DNA from: Candidatus Woesearchaeota archaeon | GTDB taxonomy: Archaea > Nanobdellota > Nanobdellia > Woesearchaeales > GW2011-AR4 | DNA: 64,000 nt | Direction: 5' to 3' | Assembly (NCBI GenBank): GCA_016187465.1 | Contig: JACPJQ010000004.1 | Location: forward strand, 240,806 to 304,805 | In this document: positions 41,559 through 50,716 of the stretch, piece by piece | Position numbering within the stretch: position 1 is the stretch's first letter | How the letters are laid out: every line of letters starts with the position of its first letter | Position numbers and translations under genes: made by a program | The notes under the pieces: model-generated | The model's database searches: none | Seen by the model: only the letters and a program-made list of their open reading frames with translations | Told to the model about the DNA's origin: nothing

Positions 41559-41843
41559 ATGTACTTGAACGGCAAATATTTGAAAATCGGCATTGTAACC
41601 GAAGACGAATTACTGGATAAGATTAGAGTTCAATATGTTAAATGGAAAAAAGAAAATATGGAAGGCACTTATTCACTTATTCCTAAATTGATATTACGAA
41701 AAAATGGCTGCTGGATTGTTCCTTCTAATGGAGATGCAGACTCAGACTCTAATCTTAAGAAAAGGCTGGACATGGATCAGCCAATTGTTAGCTTTTTGTA
41801 TAGGAATTATTTAAGAATGTATAATATAGCTCCAGATAAGTGA
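41559..41843 (+). CDS. Hypothetical protein
   Basis: A 94-residue basic soluble protein (begins MYLNGKYLKIGIVTEDELL). No family recognised. It ends 6 bases from the convergent HIT gene. Confidence 0.5.
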   Translation: MYLNGKYLKIGIVTEDELLDKIRVQYVKWKKENMEGTYSLIPKLILRKNGCWIVPSNGDADSDSNLKKRLDMDQPIVSFLYRNYLRMYNIAPDK

Positions 41844-41849
41844 ATTCCA

Positions 41850-42392
41850 TTAAGGCACCCTTCTCATCTGCTTTGTGAAATACTCTTCCTCCTCTTCTGA
41901 CAGCACAACGGGCTTTGGGGCATGCACCTTCGGCTTTTTTATCTCCTTCTCGAAATGGCCTATCCTTTTTGTCTGCTCTTTAAGCTTAAGCTCGACTGTT
42001 GACATTTCCTCTTCGTCGAGATTCTTGGGCTGCCATTGCAAATTTATGCCGTCCCCTTCTTTTCTGGGTATGACATTGATGATAAAGTGTGCTATTGTCT
42101 GCCCTGCAGGTATCCCATTGGCCACAAAGATGCTTGTTCCCTGCGCCCCCAAAGATTCAAAAATGGCGCTTGATAATTTATTGGAGACATTAAACAGCCT
42201 GCCAATCTCAATGTCCGGCACCTGCTCAATTATTGGGTAATGGCTTTTCGGCATGACAAAGCAATGCCCGGGGTTTGCGCCATTGAAGTCAAGCACAGCC
42301 ATCACAAATTCATCTTCGTAAACTTTTTTTGAAGGAATCTTGTTTGCAACAATCTGGCACACTATGCATCCTTCTCTTGATTTGTCTGCCAT
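41850..42392 (-). CDS. HIT-like protein lacking the catalytic histidine
   Basis: A 180-residue HIT-fold protein: CIVCQIVANKIPSKKVYEDEFVMAVLDFNGANPGHCFVMPKSHYP is a good match. The active site reads AHFIINVIPR, so the central nucleophile His and the last His of H-x-H-x-H are Ile and Asn. It has a charged C-terminal extension after residue 130. It overlaps the upstream HIT gene by one base (ATGA-type junction), so the two are translated together. Confidence 0.85.
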   Translation of the reverse strand: MADKSREGCIVCQIVANKIPSKKVYEDEFVMAVLDFNGANPGHCFVMPKSHYPIIEQVPDIEIGRLFNVSNKLSSAIFESLGAQGTSIFVANGIPAGQTIAHFIINVIPRKEGDGINLQWQPKNLDEEEMSTVELKLKEQTKRIGHFEKEIKKPKVHAPKPVVLSEEEEEYFTKQMRRVP

Positions 42393-43027
42393 TATTTTAC
42401 ACCCAGCATTCTTGAAATATCATCCAAGTCAAGATTATCTTTCGCAGGCTCTTTCTTTTTTGCCTCTTCCTTATTCTTTGGCTCTGGCATCTTGATTAAC
42501 GGCTTTTCCTGCTCTGCAGGAGAGCCGCTCAATGCAGAAATCAGCTTGTTGCCAATTGCCTCAATTTCCCGCTCTTCCATGGTTTTCTGAGGCAGGACAA
42601 AGTTTACTCCGTCATTCTCCTTTCTTGGGATTATATGCGCCATGAAATGCTGCGCCCTCTGCCCTGCAGCAATGCCGTTTGCCACAATTATATTGGTTCC
42701 CTGAGCGTCAACGCTTCTTAGGATTGAGTTGGAAAGCGCCTTTGCAACCATAAACACATGAGCAACTTCCTCCTCCGGCAGTTGGGGCATTATGGAGTAA
42801 TGCTCTTTTGTTACAAGAAGCGTATGTCCGGGGTTTGTGGGATTTATATCCAGGATTGCGATGACATGCTCGTCTTCATAGACTTTTCTCGACTGCACTT
42901 TGCCTGCTATTATCTGGCAGAATATGCACTGCTTCTTCTGGAACTCCTTCAATTCCTCAGGACTCATCTGCTTTATCTTTTCCTGCAGAGCCTTCAGCTG
43001 CTCCGGGCTTATGTTTTCTTCTGCCAT
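42392..43027 (-). CDS. HIT-like protein with Met in place of the nucleophile
   Basis: A HIT-fold paralog of its downstream neighbour. A Lys/Glu-rich N-terminal helix (SPEQLKALQEKIKQMSPEEL) precedes CIFCQIIAGKVQSRKVYEDE. The motif reads QHFMAHIIPR: the outer histidines remain but the central one is Met. A long charged tail follows (KEEAKKKEPAKDNLDLDD). ATG 43027 is preferred to a TTG four codons earlier. The pair may be non-catalytic nucleotide sensors or a heterodimer. Confidence 0.85.
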   Translation of the reverse strand: MAEENISPEQLKALQEKIKQMSPEELKEFQKKQCIFCQIIAGKVQSRKVYEDEHVIAILDINPTNPGHTLLVTKEHYSIMPQLPEEEVAHVFMVAKALSNSILRSVDAQGTNIIVANGIAAGQRAQHFMAHIIPRKENDGVNFVLPQKTMEEREIEAIGNKLISALSGSPAEQEKPLIKMPEPKNKEEAKKKEPAKDNLDLDDISRMLGVK

Positions 43028-43087
43028 ATCCTGCACCAATTACAATCATTTTTTATAAATCTGTCGGAATTATTGCAGTCCAACATG

Positions 43088-45955
43088 CTAGCCCTCCTCT
43101 TCAACCTCCCCTTCGTTCTCTTTAATGGCAATATCAAAACTGCTCTGGGCAGTTAATTCTGAATCGCTGACCTGCACAGTCACTGTTGAGGTTCCTTGGG
43201 TATTCTCTTTTACCTCGCAGTCTATATGATTTTGGGCGGTGACTAGGCACTCAACCAGATTACTATCAGTTTGGCTTGCAATCGTAAAAATAAGATCTTG
43301 TTTTCTGGTTTCATCGTCCTCTGCGTACTGCCATAGTGTTTTTTTTATTACATTATTATGCATCCCGACCCAGGTTAGTTGGGCATCTGGCAGTTCTTCA
43401 ATAAATCTTGGTGGAGTGTTTTGTATCACATTGCCTTCAATAAGCTGCACAATCCCAAGCCCCTGGATGGACTGCGCGCATTCCTCGCTAAGTTCTGCAT
43501 TCAATTTATAAGAAACACGTTTTCCATCACCAACATCACCAAAATGCCACATTATCAGAGGATCATTTTTTATGAAAATTTCACCACCACCATCTGTTGC
43601 GTCACTTAGATACTTATTCAAGTCGTCAATGCACGTCTTTGGGATATACTCATACAGCCTGAATCCTTTTAATTCAGCGCCTTTCTTCGGCTTTATCACA
43701 ATCTCCACTCTTGTTATGCCGTCGCAAACAATAAACTTTCTGAAGATTTCAACATTGCGCTTTGTAGGCTCAATTTGTGCCATTTCAGAATCAATGTCTG
43801 TCGGGCAGTTGGTGCAAGAATTTAAAATTTCATTTATTACATTTCTTGCTTCATCTCTGCCTATATCAACCGGTATCAATGTGCATTCAGGCTGGCTGCA
43901 TGCGCTGGCTATTTTTGCTGATTTTCCCGCGCCTTCTGCAAAGAAAGATATCCTGTCAAACTTCGGCAGGAAGCATATATAATAAGGGTAAACGATCTCC
44001 AGATTTCCGGCATAGAACGAGCGCTTGACATCTCCTCCCTTGACTAAAAATATGTTATTATTAATTCCGCTTCTGAGCGCATCCTCCATTATAGGAGTCT
44101 CTTTAAACTTTTCAGGCTCCGGATTTCTGTTCAAATCCAAAAAATATATTTTGTCAACCTTGCACGGCACATTGATATCCTGAAGTTCCCTGGAGCCGAA
44201 GTGCAGGCTCTTGTCAATGCCCTTCATCCCAATTTCAAACTCTGCAATTTCCGCATTGCAGGATTTTTCGCTCACTCCGCTGACCATCCTGTAGCCTGCA
44301 ACTAAAACTGCGATCGACACAAAAGCGGCAAGGGCGTATTTGAAAACATCCAATGCTGCTTGCCCTCTTTTGGGCTTTGCCACGCCCCTTTCAATTGACT
44401 TAATACTCTTAATTGCAAAAACCAATTCCTCGTCAATAGGCTCCGACCATTTTTTCTTATGGTATTCCATGACCACCTCATACAGGAACACCAGATAACC
44501 GCCCATATAAAATACGGCGGATAACATCAAAATTATAAGGAGGGAGATTCCTATCAAAAAATGCCGTGTGAAAATCACATCAATAATGCTGTTGTAAAAA
44601 TAAAAGAGCAGGCTGCTGAAAAAATAGTAAATATATGCGGTATAAAACACAAGCCCTCCGATTATCAGGATTGCATATAACTCTCTCCTGATTTTAGGAT
44701 TTGAGCCTAAGGCATAAACAGCCAGCCCAAATATTATAGAAACCAAAGATACAGCCGTTATCATGGTTGACTTATCCGGAAAGAACCTGTCCAGAACTGA
44801 GCTGCTTTTCAATAGCGAGACTGAAGAGATGTCAACGCCGCTTATTGAAGCGTCTGCCAATGGCCTGATTATGTAGCCCGGCAGCAGGATATAAGCCACT
44901 GCCGACGAATAAACAAAAAACAGCACAACCCTGTTGAAATGAAATTCTTTTTGCGACATCATCTGCGCCCAGACTACTATCGGGATAAGCAGAAACACGA
45001 TCAATGATAAAGCATTTAGAAGGTAACCAATTAGCAATGGAATTGCGGCGTAGCTCGGCATACCAGGCATATCGCCCAAAAACAGTTTCAGAAACGGAAC
45101 ATGGCTGCTGCTTAATTCCTGAAGATACGGGTTCTCCTTCATGAATGTGAGCGAGTATGCAAAAACCCCCAGGTCAGCCAGGGCATGCATTACCAGCAGC
45201 CCGGATATCGCCAACGGCAGCGTTTTCTTGTAGTGGAACAGCGACACGAACTTTCTGTACAGTCTTTGGCTGTAATCGCCGATTTTAAAAATAACGTTAT
45301 CAGGATGGAATTTCTGATGGTGCTTTGCTATGCTGTATGCATAAAATATAATTCCAGTAGCTACTACTGGATCGTCTATTGCAAACTCAAGCCATTCAAG
45401 GATTGTGCTGAACACAAAATGGTAAAATCCCAAGAGAAGCACAAAAATCGAAAGAAATTTTATTAAAACATTTTTAATTTTTTTTTGGTAAATGGCATAT
45501 AAGAAGCTTGGATGAGACACCTCAATCTTTTTTGCCAGATAAATGCTTACAATAAAAATTCCCCCAATCCCGATGTAGAATGCCGCAATGTTTGCAGCAG
45601 CAAGATTGTCCCGGAAAAACAGATACCCATGATAAACAAATTTTATGATTTTGAAATTGAACGCATCCAGCCTTGTGTAGCTTAGTATGTCCTTGAAGAA
45701 AAGGGAAAAATAAGAAAGGATTATCATCAAATTTGCAGATTTTGATGTTTTTCCGAATAAGATCGAGGTTATATTCAGCTTATAGAACAGGTAGGAAAAA
45801 ACAATAAAGCTGATAGTATGGTCAATCCAGTCCAAGTCGGCTGGAACGCTGCCAAAATAGCCTACAAGCCCGATGAGCATCAGAGCGCCAACCAGGAATT
45901 GCAGCACTCCGAACTCCAGCTTTTTAATCGCCTCTTTTGCTTTTCTTATCATCAA
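43088..45955 (-). CDS. Large polytopic membrane protein with internal pilin-like segment
   Basis: A 955-residue protein. Residues 1-530 contain about 12-14 membrane spans. At about 548-580, PKRGQAALDVFKYALAAFVSIAVLVAG looks like an archaeal class III signal/pilin helix placed mid-protein. The following 370 residues are predicted extracellular, cysteine-containing (ACSQPEC, SCTNCPTD) and end in a beta-rich region resembling Ig/cadherin folds. No known family. It could anchor a pilus or surface structure. Confidence 0.75.
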   Translation of the reverse strand: MMIRKAKEAIKKLEFGVLQFLVGALMLIGLVGYFGSVPADLDWIDHTISFIVFSYLFYKLNITSILFGKTSKSANLMIILSYFSLFFKDILSYTRLDAFNFKIIKFVYHGYLFFRDNLAAANIAAFYIGIGGIFIVSIYLAKKIEVSHPSFLYAIYQKKIKNVLIKFLSIFVLLLGFYHFVFSTILEWLEFAIDDPVVATGIIFYAYSIAKHHQKFHPDNVIFKIGDYSQRLYRKFVSLFHYKKTLPLAISGLLVMHALADLGVFAYSLTFMKENPYLQELSSSHVPFLKLFLGDMPGMPSYAAIPLLIGYLLNALSLIVFLLIPIVVWAQMMSQKEFHFNRVVLFFVYSSAVAYILLPGYIIRPLADASISGVDISSVSLLKSSSVLDRFFPDKSTMITAVSLVSIIFGLAVYALGSNPKIRRELYAILIIGGLVFYTAYIYYFFSSLLFYFYNSIIDVIFTRHFLIGISLLIILMLSAVFYMGGYLVFLYEVVMEYHKKKWSEPIDEELVFAIKSIKSIERGVAKPKRGQAALDVFKYALAAFVSIAVLVAGYRMVSGVSEKSCNAEIAEFEIGMKGIDKSLHFGSRELQDINVPCKVDKIYFLDLNRNPEPEKFKETPIMEDALRSGINNNIFLVKGGDVKRSFYAGNLEIVYPYYICFLPKFDRISFFAEGAGKSAKIASACSQPECTLIPVDIGRDEARNVINEILNSCTNCPTDIDSEMAQIEPTKRNVEIFRKFIVCDGITRVEIVIKPKKGAELKGFRLYEYIPKTCIDDLNKYLSDATDGGGEIFIKNDPLIMWHFGDVGDGKRVSYKLNAELSEECAQSIQGLGIVQLIEGNVIQNTPPRFIEELPDAQLTWVGMHNNVIKKTLWQYAEDDETRKQDLIFTIASQTDSNLVECLVTAQNHIDCEVKENTQGTSTVTVQVSDSELTAQSSFDIAIKENEGEVEEEG

Positions 45956-46031
45956 ACACTCTCTTGAATAATGCTTATTTAAATCTTGCTAATCGCATAA
46001 ATATAAAAATAACAAAGTTTTATTCAATAAA

Positions 46032-46820
46032 ATGGCAAGGCTGACGCTGGATCTGGCAAAAAGCATAGATGAGAATGCTGCTGTGTATTTTGAAAAGGCC
46101 AAGAAAGCAAAGAAAAAGATTGAAGGCGCTGAAAAGGCATTAAAGGAAAGCCTGAGAAAATTGCAGGAATTAGAGGCTAAAAAAGAGAGAATATCCCTGG
46201 AAAAATCCAAGCAGGAAAGATTCAAGGAAAGAAAGCGCGAGTGGTATGAAAAGTTCAGGTGGTTTGTAAGCTCGGAGGGTTTTTTGGTTGTTGGGGGAAG
46301 GGATGCCACTTCAAATGAGATTGTTGTGAAAAAACACACAGAGGCAAATGACCTAGTGTTTCATACAGACATGGCAGGCTCGCCTTTTTTTGTTGTAAAA
46401 AGCGATAACAGGCAGATCGGCGCCAAAACAAAAGAGGAGGCGGCAGATGCAACGTGCACTTTCAGCAGAGTGTGGAAGCTCGGGCTGCAGACAAGCCCTG
46501 TGTTCTATGTTATGCCGGAGCAGGTAAGCAAGAAAACCAAGTCAGGAGAGTTCATGGGAAAAGGCGCTTTTATGGTTTACGGCAAGACAGATTACATCAG
46601 CAACAAAGTAAATTTAGCCATTGGAATGAATGAAAGGCAGCAAGTGATGGCAGGACCTCTTGACGCAGTCAAAGCCCATTGCAGCCAGTATGTTGTTTTA
46701 GTCCAAGGCGATGAAAAAGTCAGCTCGGTTGCAAAATACATCCAGCACAGGATTGGCGGCTCAATTGACGAGATAATCAGGGCGCTGCCGAGCGGCGGGT
46801 TTAAGGTTAGGAAAGAATAA
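46032..46820 (+). CDS. NFACT-R domain protein, short form
   Basis: A 262-residue protein with a coiled coil (about residues 18-75) and the NFACT-R/DUF814 domain (FRWFVSSEGFLVVGGRDATSNEIVVKKH, DLVFHTDMAGSPFFVVK, KGAFMVYGKTDY). Full Rqc2/NEMF/FbpA homologs in archaea are about 600-700 residues with NFACT-N and HhH domains at the front; these are absent. A start codon in the right context and a clean upstream gap argue against truncation by error. Confidence 0.88.
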   Translation: MARLTLDLAKSIDENAAVYFEKAKKAKKKIEGAEKALKESLRKLQELEAKKERISLEKSKQERFKERKREWYEKFRWFVSSEGFLVVGGRDATSNEIVVKKHTEANDLVFHTDMAGSPFFVVKSDNRQIGAKTKEEAADATCTFSRVWKLGLQTSPVFYVMPEQVSKKTKSGEFMGKGAFMVYGKTDYISNKVNLAIGMNERQQVMAGPLDAVKAHCSQYVVLVQGDEKVSSVAKYIQHRIGGSIDEIIRALPSGGFKVRKE

Positions 46821-46932
46821 ATGCAATAGCAACATACAATAACGATGAACATTAATCAAGACTCATTAATGAAAACTCAATCGCGATTGAACAATAACAA
46901 AAATAAAACAATAAAAAATAAAATAAATGGAT

Positions 46933-47023
46933 AGGCGAGGAGGAGAGGCTATTGAAATAAAAACATAAAGAAACACAGCAATTGCCTTTGCCGCCGAGCT
47001 GTAATATGCGCCGCAGGCGGATT
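46933..47023 (+). repeat. Dispersed GC-rich intergenic element, copy 5
   Basis: In the 302-base gap before the GNAT gene: AGGCGAGGAGG, about 45 bases, TTTGCCGCCGAGC and GCCGCAGGCGGATTGAA. CCGCC/GGCGG can pair. An A-rich stretch precedes it (AACAATAACAAAAATAAAA), which also precedes copy 6. Nothing else is seen in 46821-47122. Confidence 0.55.
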
Positions 47024-47122
47024 GAAAATTTAAATACAATTCAATAACGGAAAATCATTAAATAAAATCCACAACAAAAATCATCCGTATAAAAAAATTG
47101 ATAATTAAAAAACAAAAATAAG

Positions 47123-47626
47123 ATGCATGAAAAGATTATTATGAAGAAAGCCAGAGTTAAGAATCTTGGAAAAATTTATGGGATTATACTGGAATGCGCA
47201 GAATGGCTTAAATCCAAAAGAATAAATCAATGGAGTACACCATATCCAAGAAATCTTTTTAAAAAAGATATAGAAAAAGAAAAAGTATTTTATTTTGCGG
47301 TTAATAAAAAAATAATTGGGACAGCAACATTGTCAAGAACCATGCCATTCTATCACCCAAAGAATATTTGGGATTCTGATAAATCCGCTTTGTATTTATG
47401 CAGGCTTGCGGTTGCCAGGCGATTAAAAAATAAAGGAATAGGCAAGAAACTATTGTCTCAAATTGAAAATTTTGCCAAGTCTAAAAAAATTAAAAATCTC
47501 AGAATAGACATTGTTAAATCCAACAAGTTTCTAAAAAAATACTATAGTGATGCTGGTTTTGTTTCAGTTAAGGAGGCTGTCATAAGAAAAACGCCATCCG
47601 TATTTATGGAAAAAGAAATAAAATAA
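47123..47626 (+). CDS. GNAT family N-acetyltransferase
   Basis: A 167-residue acetyltransferase. ALYLCRLAVARRLKNKGIGKKLLSQIENFAK carries the acetyl-CoA binding motif (R/Q-x-x-G-x-G/A form with KNKGIGKKL). C-terminal YYSDAGFVSVKEA fits the last strand. Substrate unknown. Confidence 0.85.
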   Translation: MHEKIIMKKARVKNLGKIYGIILECAEWLKSKRINQWSTPYPRNLFKKDIEKEKVFYFAVNKKIIGTATLSRTMPFYHPKNIWDSDKSALYLCRLAVARRLKNKGIGKKLLSQIENFAKSKKIKNLRIDIVKSNKFLKKYYSDAGFVSVKEAVIRKTPSVFMEKEIK

Positions 47627-47637
47627 AATTAAACAAA

Positions 47638-48447
47638 ATGTTGATTCCAATCCAGTCAGAAACCCCAAAATTCAAGTGCAGCGCCTGCGGAAGCTGCTGC
47701 AGCCACATCAGGGGCATGATTCCAAAAGAAGACAGGGAATTCATCAAAGAGTTTGCATTCGGGAAAATGCCTGTAGTGCAGCTCGTTCCCTCAGAACAGA
47801 TGACGTTTCCTTTGTGGGACTGGGAGGCAAAAAGATTTATGGAATGGCAGCATGAAGCCAAAGTTGACGCTAACATAAAGCCATTGAGGGCAATCATGGA
47901 CTTGAAATCAAATAAGGCAATAATATTAACATATTTTATGGACAGCGCGACAGACGCATGCCCGTTTCTCAAGAACAATAAATGCTCAATCTATCATACA
48001 AAAAGAGCTTATGTCTGCAGGTTGTTTCCTTTCAACAGGAGCCCTTTTTTAAATCAGGAGGGGACTCCCTTAAAGCATGGAATGTTTGGGGAATGCGGCG
48101 CGATGGAGCATATCCTGCCGCAAGTGCCGGAAGATTTCAATAAGATGGTAAAATTTTTAAATGAGGCTTTTCCGGATAGCTCTTTCCTTAATGCTGTGCA
48201 AAATGACATCATTATAGAATGGGCAAACAAGACGATAATAGACTTGATAAGGAAAAAGGTTATAAAGCCTGCAATCAATTACCCTTACGAATTTTTGCTC
48301 AAACGAATTTCAAGCTCAGATAAAGTTGACTTCACGGATTTTTTGGTTGAGTGCAGTTACTTAACAGAAAATGAAATGCGGGATTCAATAAGAAACTTTG
48401 ACAGCAATATTGATGCAGAAAATAAGATAAAGCATTTTTTGAATTAG
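47638..48447 (+). CDS. YkgJ-like cysteine cluster protein
   Basis: A 269-residue protein of the YkgJ/Fe-S (or Zn) cysteine cluster family: FKCSACGSCCSHIRG near the start, ACPFLKNNKCSIYHTKRAYVCRLFPFNRSP in the middle. Together they supply the eight-cysteine pattern. Role unknown. It precedes the NAD(P)HX repair genes by 5 bases. Confidence 0.88.
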   Translation: MLIPIQSETPKFKCSACGSCCSHIRGMIPKEDREFIKEFAFGKMPVVQLVPSEQMTFPLWDWEAKRFMEWQHEAKVDANIKPLRAIMDLKSNKAIILTYFMDSATDACPFLKNNKCSIYHTKRAYVCRLFPFNRSPFLNQEGTPLKHGMFGECGAMEHILPQVPEDFNKMVKFLNEAFPDSSFLNAVQNDIIIEWANKTIIDLIRKKVIKPAINYPYEFLLKRISSSDKVDFTDFLVECSYLTENEMRDSIRNFDSNIDAENKIKHFLN

Positions 48448-48452
48448 TCCTA

Positions 48453-49046
48453 ATGATTTCATCACAGGATATGCGAATTTTAGAAGCCAACAGCGATATT
48501 CCAAGGCTTAGCTTGATGGAGAATGCCGGCAGGGCTGTCTATCAAGCCATAATGCAGAGGTTTGAGTTAAAAGACAAAAGAATTCTTATTGTATGCTACC
48601 ACGGCAATAATGGGGCAGATGGATTTGTAGCTGCCAGGCACCTATGCGATGAAGCTGAAACAGATGTTCTTTTTATTGGCGACGAATCCAAGCTGAAAAA
48701 AGACGCTTTGATAAATTTCAAAAAAATAGAGCACAATGAAAAGGTACAGTTTCTTATGGAAGACGAAGTTGATTTTGATGCTTATGACATAATAATTGAT
48801 GCTGTCCTTGGCATAGGCATTCAGGGCAGGCTTAACAGGGAGATTTCCGCAATAATTGACGACATAAACAACTCAAAGGCGTATAAAATATCAGTTGATA
48901 TTCCAACTGGACTGAATCCGGATACAGGGGATGTTCCTGACAAATGCGTCAACGCAGATTTGATTGTGACATTCCACGATATGAAAAAAGGGCTTGAAAA
49001 ATTCCAGGATAAGGTTGTTGTTGCGGATATTGGGCTGGCGAGATAA
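48453..49046 (+). CDS. nnrE: NAD(P)H-hydrate epimerase
   Basis: YjeF N-terminal domain protein. NAGRAVYQAI, VCYHGNNGADGFVAARHL and IIDAVLGIGIQG are the family motifs. It epimerises damaged NAD(P)HX so the dehydratase can repair it. At 197 residues it is a stand-alone unit; many microbes fuse it to the dehydratase, which here is the next gene 2 bases away. The first strand is slightly short. Confidence 0.9.
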   Translation: MISSQDMRILEANSDIPRLSLMENAGRAVYQAIMQRFELKDKRILIVCYHGNNGADGFVAARHLCDEAETDVLFIGDESKLKKDALINFKKIEHNEKVQFLMEDEVDFDAYDIIIDAVLGIGIQGRLNREISAIIDDINNSKAYKISVDIPTGLNPDTGDVPDKCVNADLIVTFHDMKKGLEKFQDKVVVADIGLAR

Positions 49047-49048
49047 AA

Positions 49049-49921
49049 ATGCACTTCATAACCCAGTCCCAAATTAAACTTCCATCAAGAAATAAAGACA
49101 GCCACAAAGGCGATAATGGATTAGTTCTTGCTGTAGGTGGTTCAAAAGATTTTGTCGGCGCCATTACGCTGGCTGGACTGGCTGCCTTGAGAAGCGGCTG
49201 CGACTTAGTGAAGGTGATAGCTCCAGAAAAGGTTGCATGGGCGGTTAATGCTTATTCTCCAGATTTGGTAACAATGAAATTGAAGGGGGACTTTTTTAAT
49301 TTAAGCCATTCCAGCATTGTTAAAAAAGAAATGGAAAAATTTGATGTTCTGTTGGTAGGCAACGGTATTGGTTTAGATAAAAGCACAAAGCAATTCTGCA
49401 AAAAGATAATAAAAAGTGTAAAAAAATTCAAAGTCATTGACGCTGACGCAATAAAAGCAATCTCGACGAATGATGCAGAAAATTCAATAATCACTCCACA
49501 TTCAAAAGAACTGGAATATTTTTTGATAAATTCTAAGATAAATAAATCCATTATACGTTTAATCAATAACGAAAAAAATCCAGTTAAAAAATCAAAATTA
49601 ATAAAAAACACAACTCAAAAATTCCTAAATGAAAACAACATTATCCTGCTGAAGGGCAAAATAGACATTATCCTCTCAAAAGATGATATCCTCTACAACA
49701 AAACAGGAAACGCTGGCATGACAAAAGGCGGCACAGGTGATGTTTTGGCTGGCATGTGCGCAGGATTTCTAGCGCAAAGCGGGAATCTGTTGCAAAGTGC
49801 TATAAATGCAGCTTATTTTAATGGCTTGATTGGCGATGTTTTATTGAAAAAGAAAAAGGGGTTTACTTATTTGGCTAGTGATATGATTGATGAAATAAAA
49901 ACTATAAGGAATCATTCCTGA
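49049..49921 (+). CDS. nnrD: ADP-dependent NAD(P)H-hydrate dehydratase
   Basis: YjeF C-terminal/CARKD domain, 290 residues. DNGLVLAVGGSKDFVGAITLAGLAALRSGCDLV, VGNGIGLDKS, ITPHSKELE and the signature NAGMTKGGTGDVLAGM are present. It restores NAD(P)H from the hydrate using ADP. It is coupled with nnrE. Its 3' end overlaps the convergent gene by 10 bases. Confidence 0.93.
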   Translation: MHFITQSQIKLPSRNKDSHKGDNGLVLAVGGSKDFVGAITLAGLAALRSGCDLVKVIAPEKVAWAVNAYSPDLVTMKLKGDFFNLSHSSIVKKEMEKFDVLLVGNGIGLDKSTKQFCKKIIKSVKKFKVIDADAIKAISTNDAENSIITPHSKELEYFLINSKINKSIIRLINNEKNPVKKSKLIKNTTQKFLNENNIILLKGKIDIILSKDDILYNKTGNAGMTKGGTGDVLAGMCAGFLAQSGNLLQSAINAAYFNGLIGDVLLKKKKGFTYLASDMIDEIKTIRNHS

Positions 49922-50271
49922 ACATATTCTGTTCCAATCGCAAGGCATATCTCAGCTTTCTTCAATTCTTTTCCAAGATAGGCTGCATGGTCCAGCCTCT
50001 TGAACCAGTTTTTGCTGTGCTTTTCACTATACTCAAAGATTGCATGGTATAAATCCTGCACTCTCTTTCCTCTGAATTCTTTTAAGATTGTATGCTGGTA
50101 ATCGCATACAGCAACTCCTATCTCGCCCCTGTCCCAGTGTACCCTTATTAGGACATAGCAGCCGTCGTCCATCCTGAAGTCCTTGTAGTCGTCCCATTTC
50201 TTGACTTCAATTACTTCAAAATCGTCAGCCACTTTCTTGTCCTTTACCCATGCGGGCCTTTCCATTGCCAT
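49912..50271 (-). CDS. DUF4346-like protein
   Basis: A 119-residue soluble protein. YVLIRVHWDRGEIGVAVCDYQHTILKEFRGKRVQDLYHAIFE and the ending DHAAYLGKELKKAEICLAIGTEYVQE match the pattern of DUF4346, usually found as a C-terminal domain of larger archaeal proteins. Here it stands alone. Function unknown. Confidence 0.6.
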   Translation of the reverse strand: MAMERPAWVKDKKVADDFEVIEVKKWDDYKDFRMDDGCYVLIRVHWDRGEIGVAVCDYQHTILKEFRGKRVQDLYHAIFEYSEKHSKNWFKRLDHAAYLGKELKKAEICLAIGTEYVQE

Positions 50272-50340
50272 TTTAAAATGCAGATTATTGGATTATTTAA
50301 AATTGTTGCGGTTTTATACTGCAAAACAGAAATTTTATAT

Positions 50341-50431
50341 AGAGAACTTTGAATAACCCTCAATTTTGCCACTTTACATTCAAAGTTCTCTTAGAGAATT
50401 TTGACAATTATATGGATATTCAAAATTCTCT
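50341..50431. repeat. Two related inverted repeats upstream of a RelE-like toxin
   Basis: AGAGAACTTTGAAT (50341-50354) pairs with ATTCAAAGTTCTCT (50378-50391), 14 bp perfect. AGAGAATTTTGA (50393-50404) pairs with TCAAAATTCTCT (50420-50431), 12 bp perfect. All four arms are variants of one sequence. They end 25 bases before the toxin start and could be operators or two stable RNA hairpins. Confidence 0.7.
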
Positions 50432-50455
50432 ATAAAATAACCAATCTTCAAAATC

Positions 50456-50716
50456 ATGTATAAATCATCAACCAGAAGCAAAAGAGCTGAAAAACAATTT
50501 TATAATGTTATTAATTCTAGGGAAGGCGTAGCTGAAAAATTAGAGAAGCTTAAAAATGACCCAAGAAGAGAATTAGATGCCCATAAATTAAAGGGAAAAT
50601 TAGAAGGAAAATGGAGCTGCTCTCTAGGCTACGATATCAGAATGCTTTATGAAATTGATGACGAAAATAAAGAAATAGTTGTTGTAACAGTCGGCTCTCA
50701 CAAGATTTATCGTTAA
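50456..50716 (+). CDS. RelE/ParE-family toxin
   Basis: An 86-residue RelE-like protein. AHKLKGKLEGKWSCSLGYDIRMLYEIDDENKEIVVVTVGSHKIYR is the conserved C-terminal sheet with the Arg and terminal HKIYR seen in archaeal RelE and YafQ-like mRNA interferases. No antitoxin gene lies directly upstream; a candidate is convergent and overlapping at the 3' end. Confidence 0.82.
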   Translation: MYKSSTRSKRAEKQFYNVINSREGVAEKLEKLKNDPRRELDAHKLKGKLEGKWSCSLGYDIRMLYEIDDENKEIVVVTVGSHKIYR

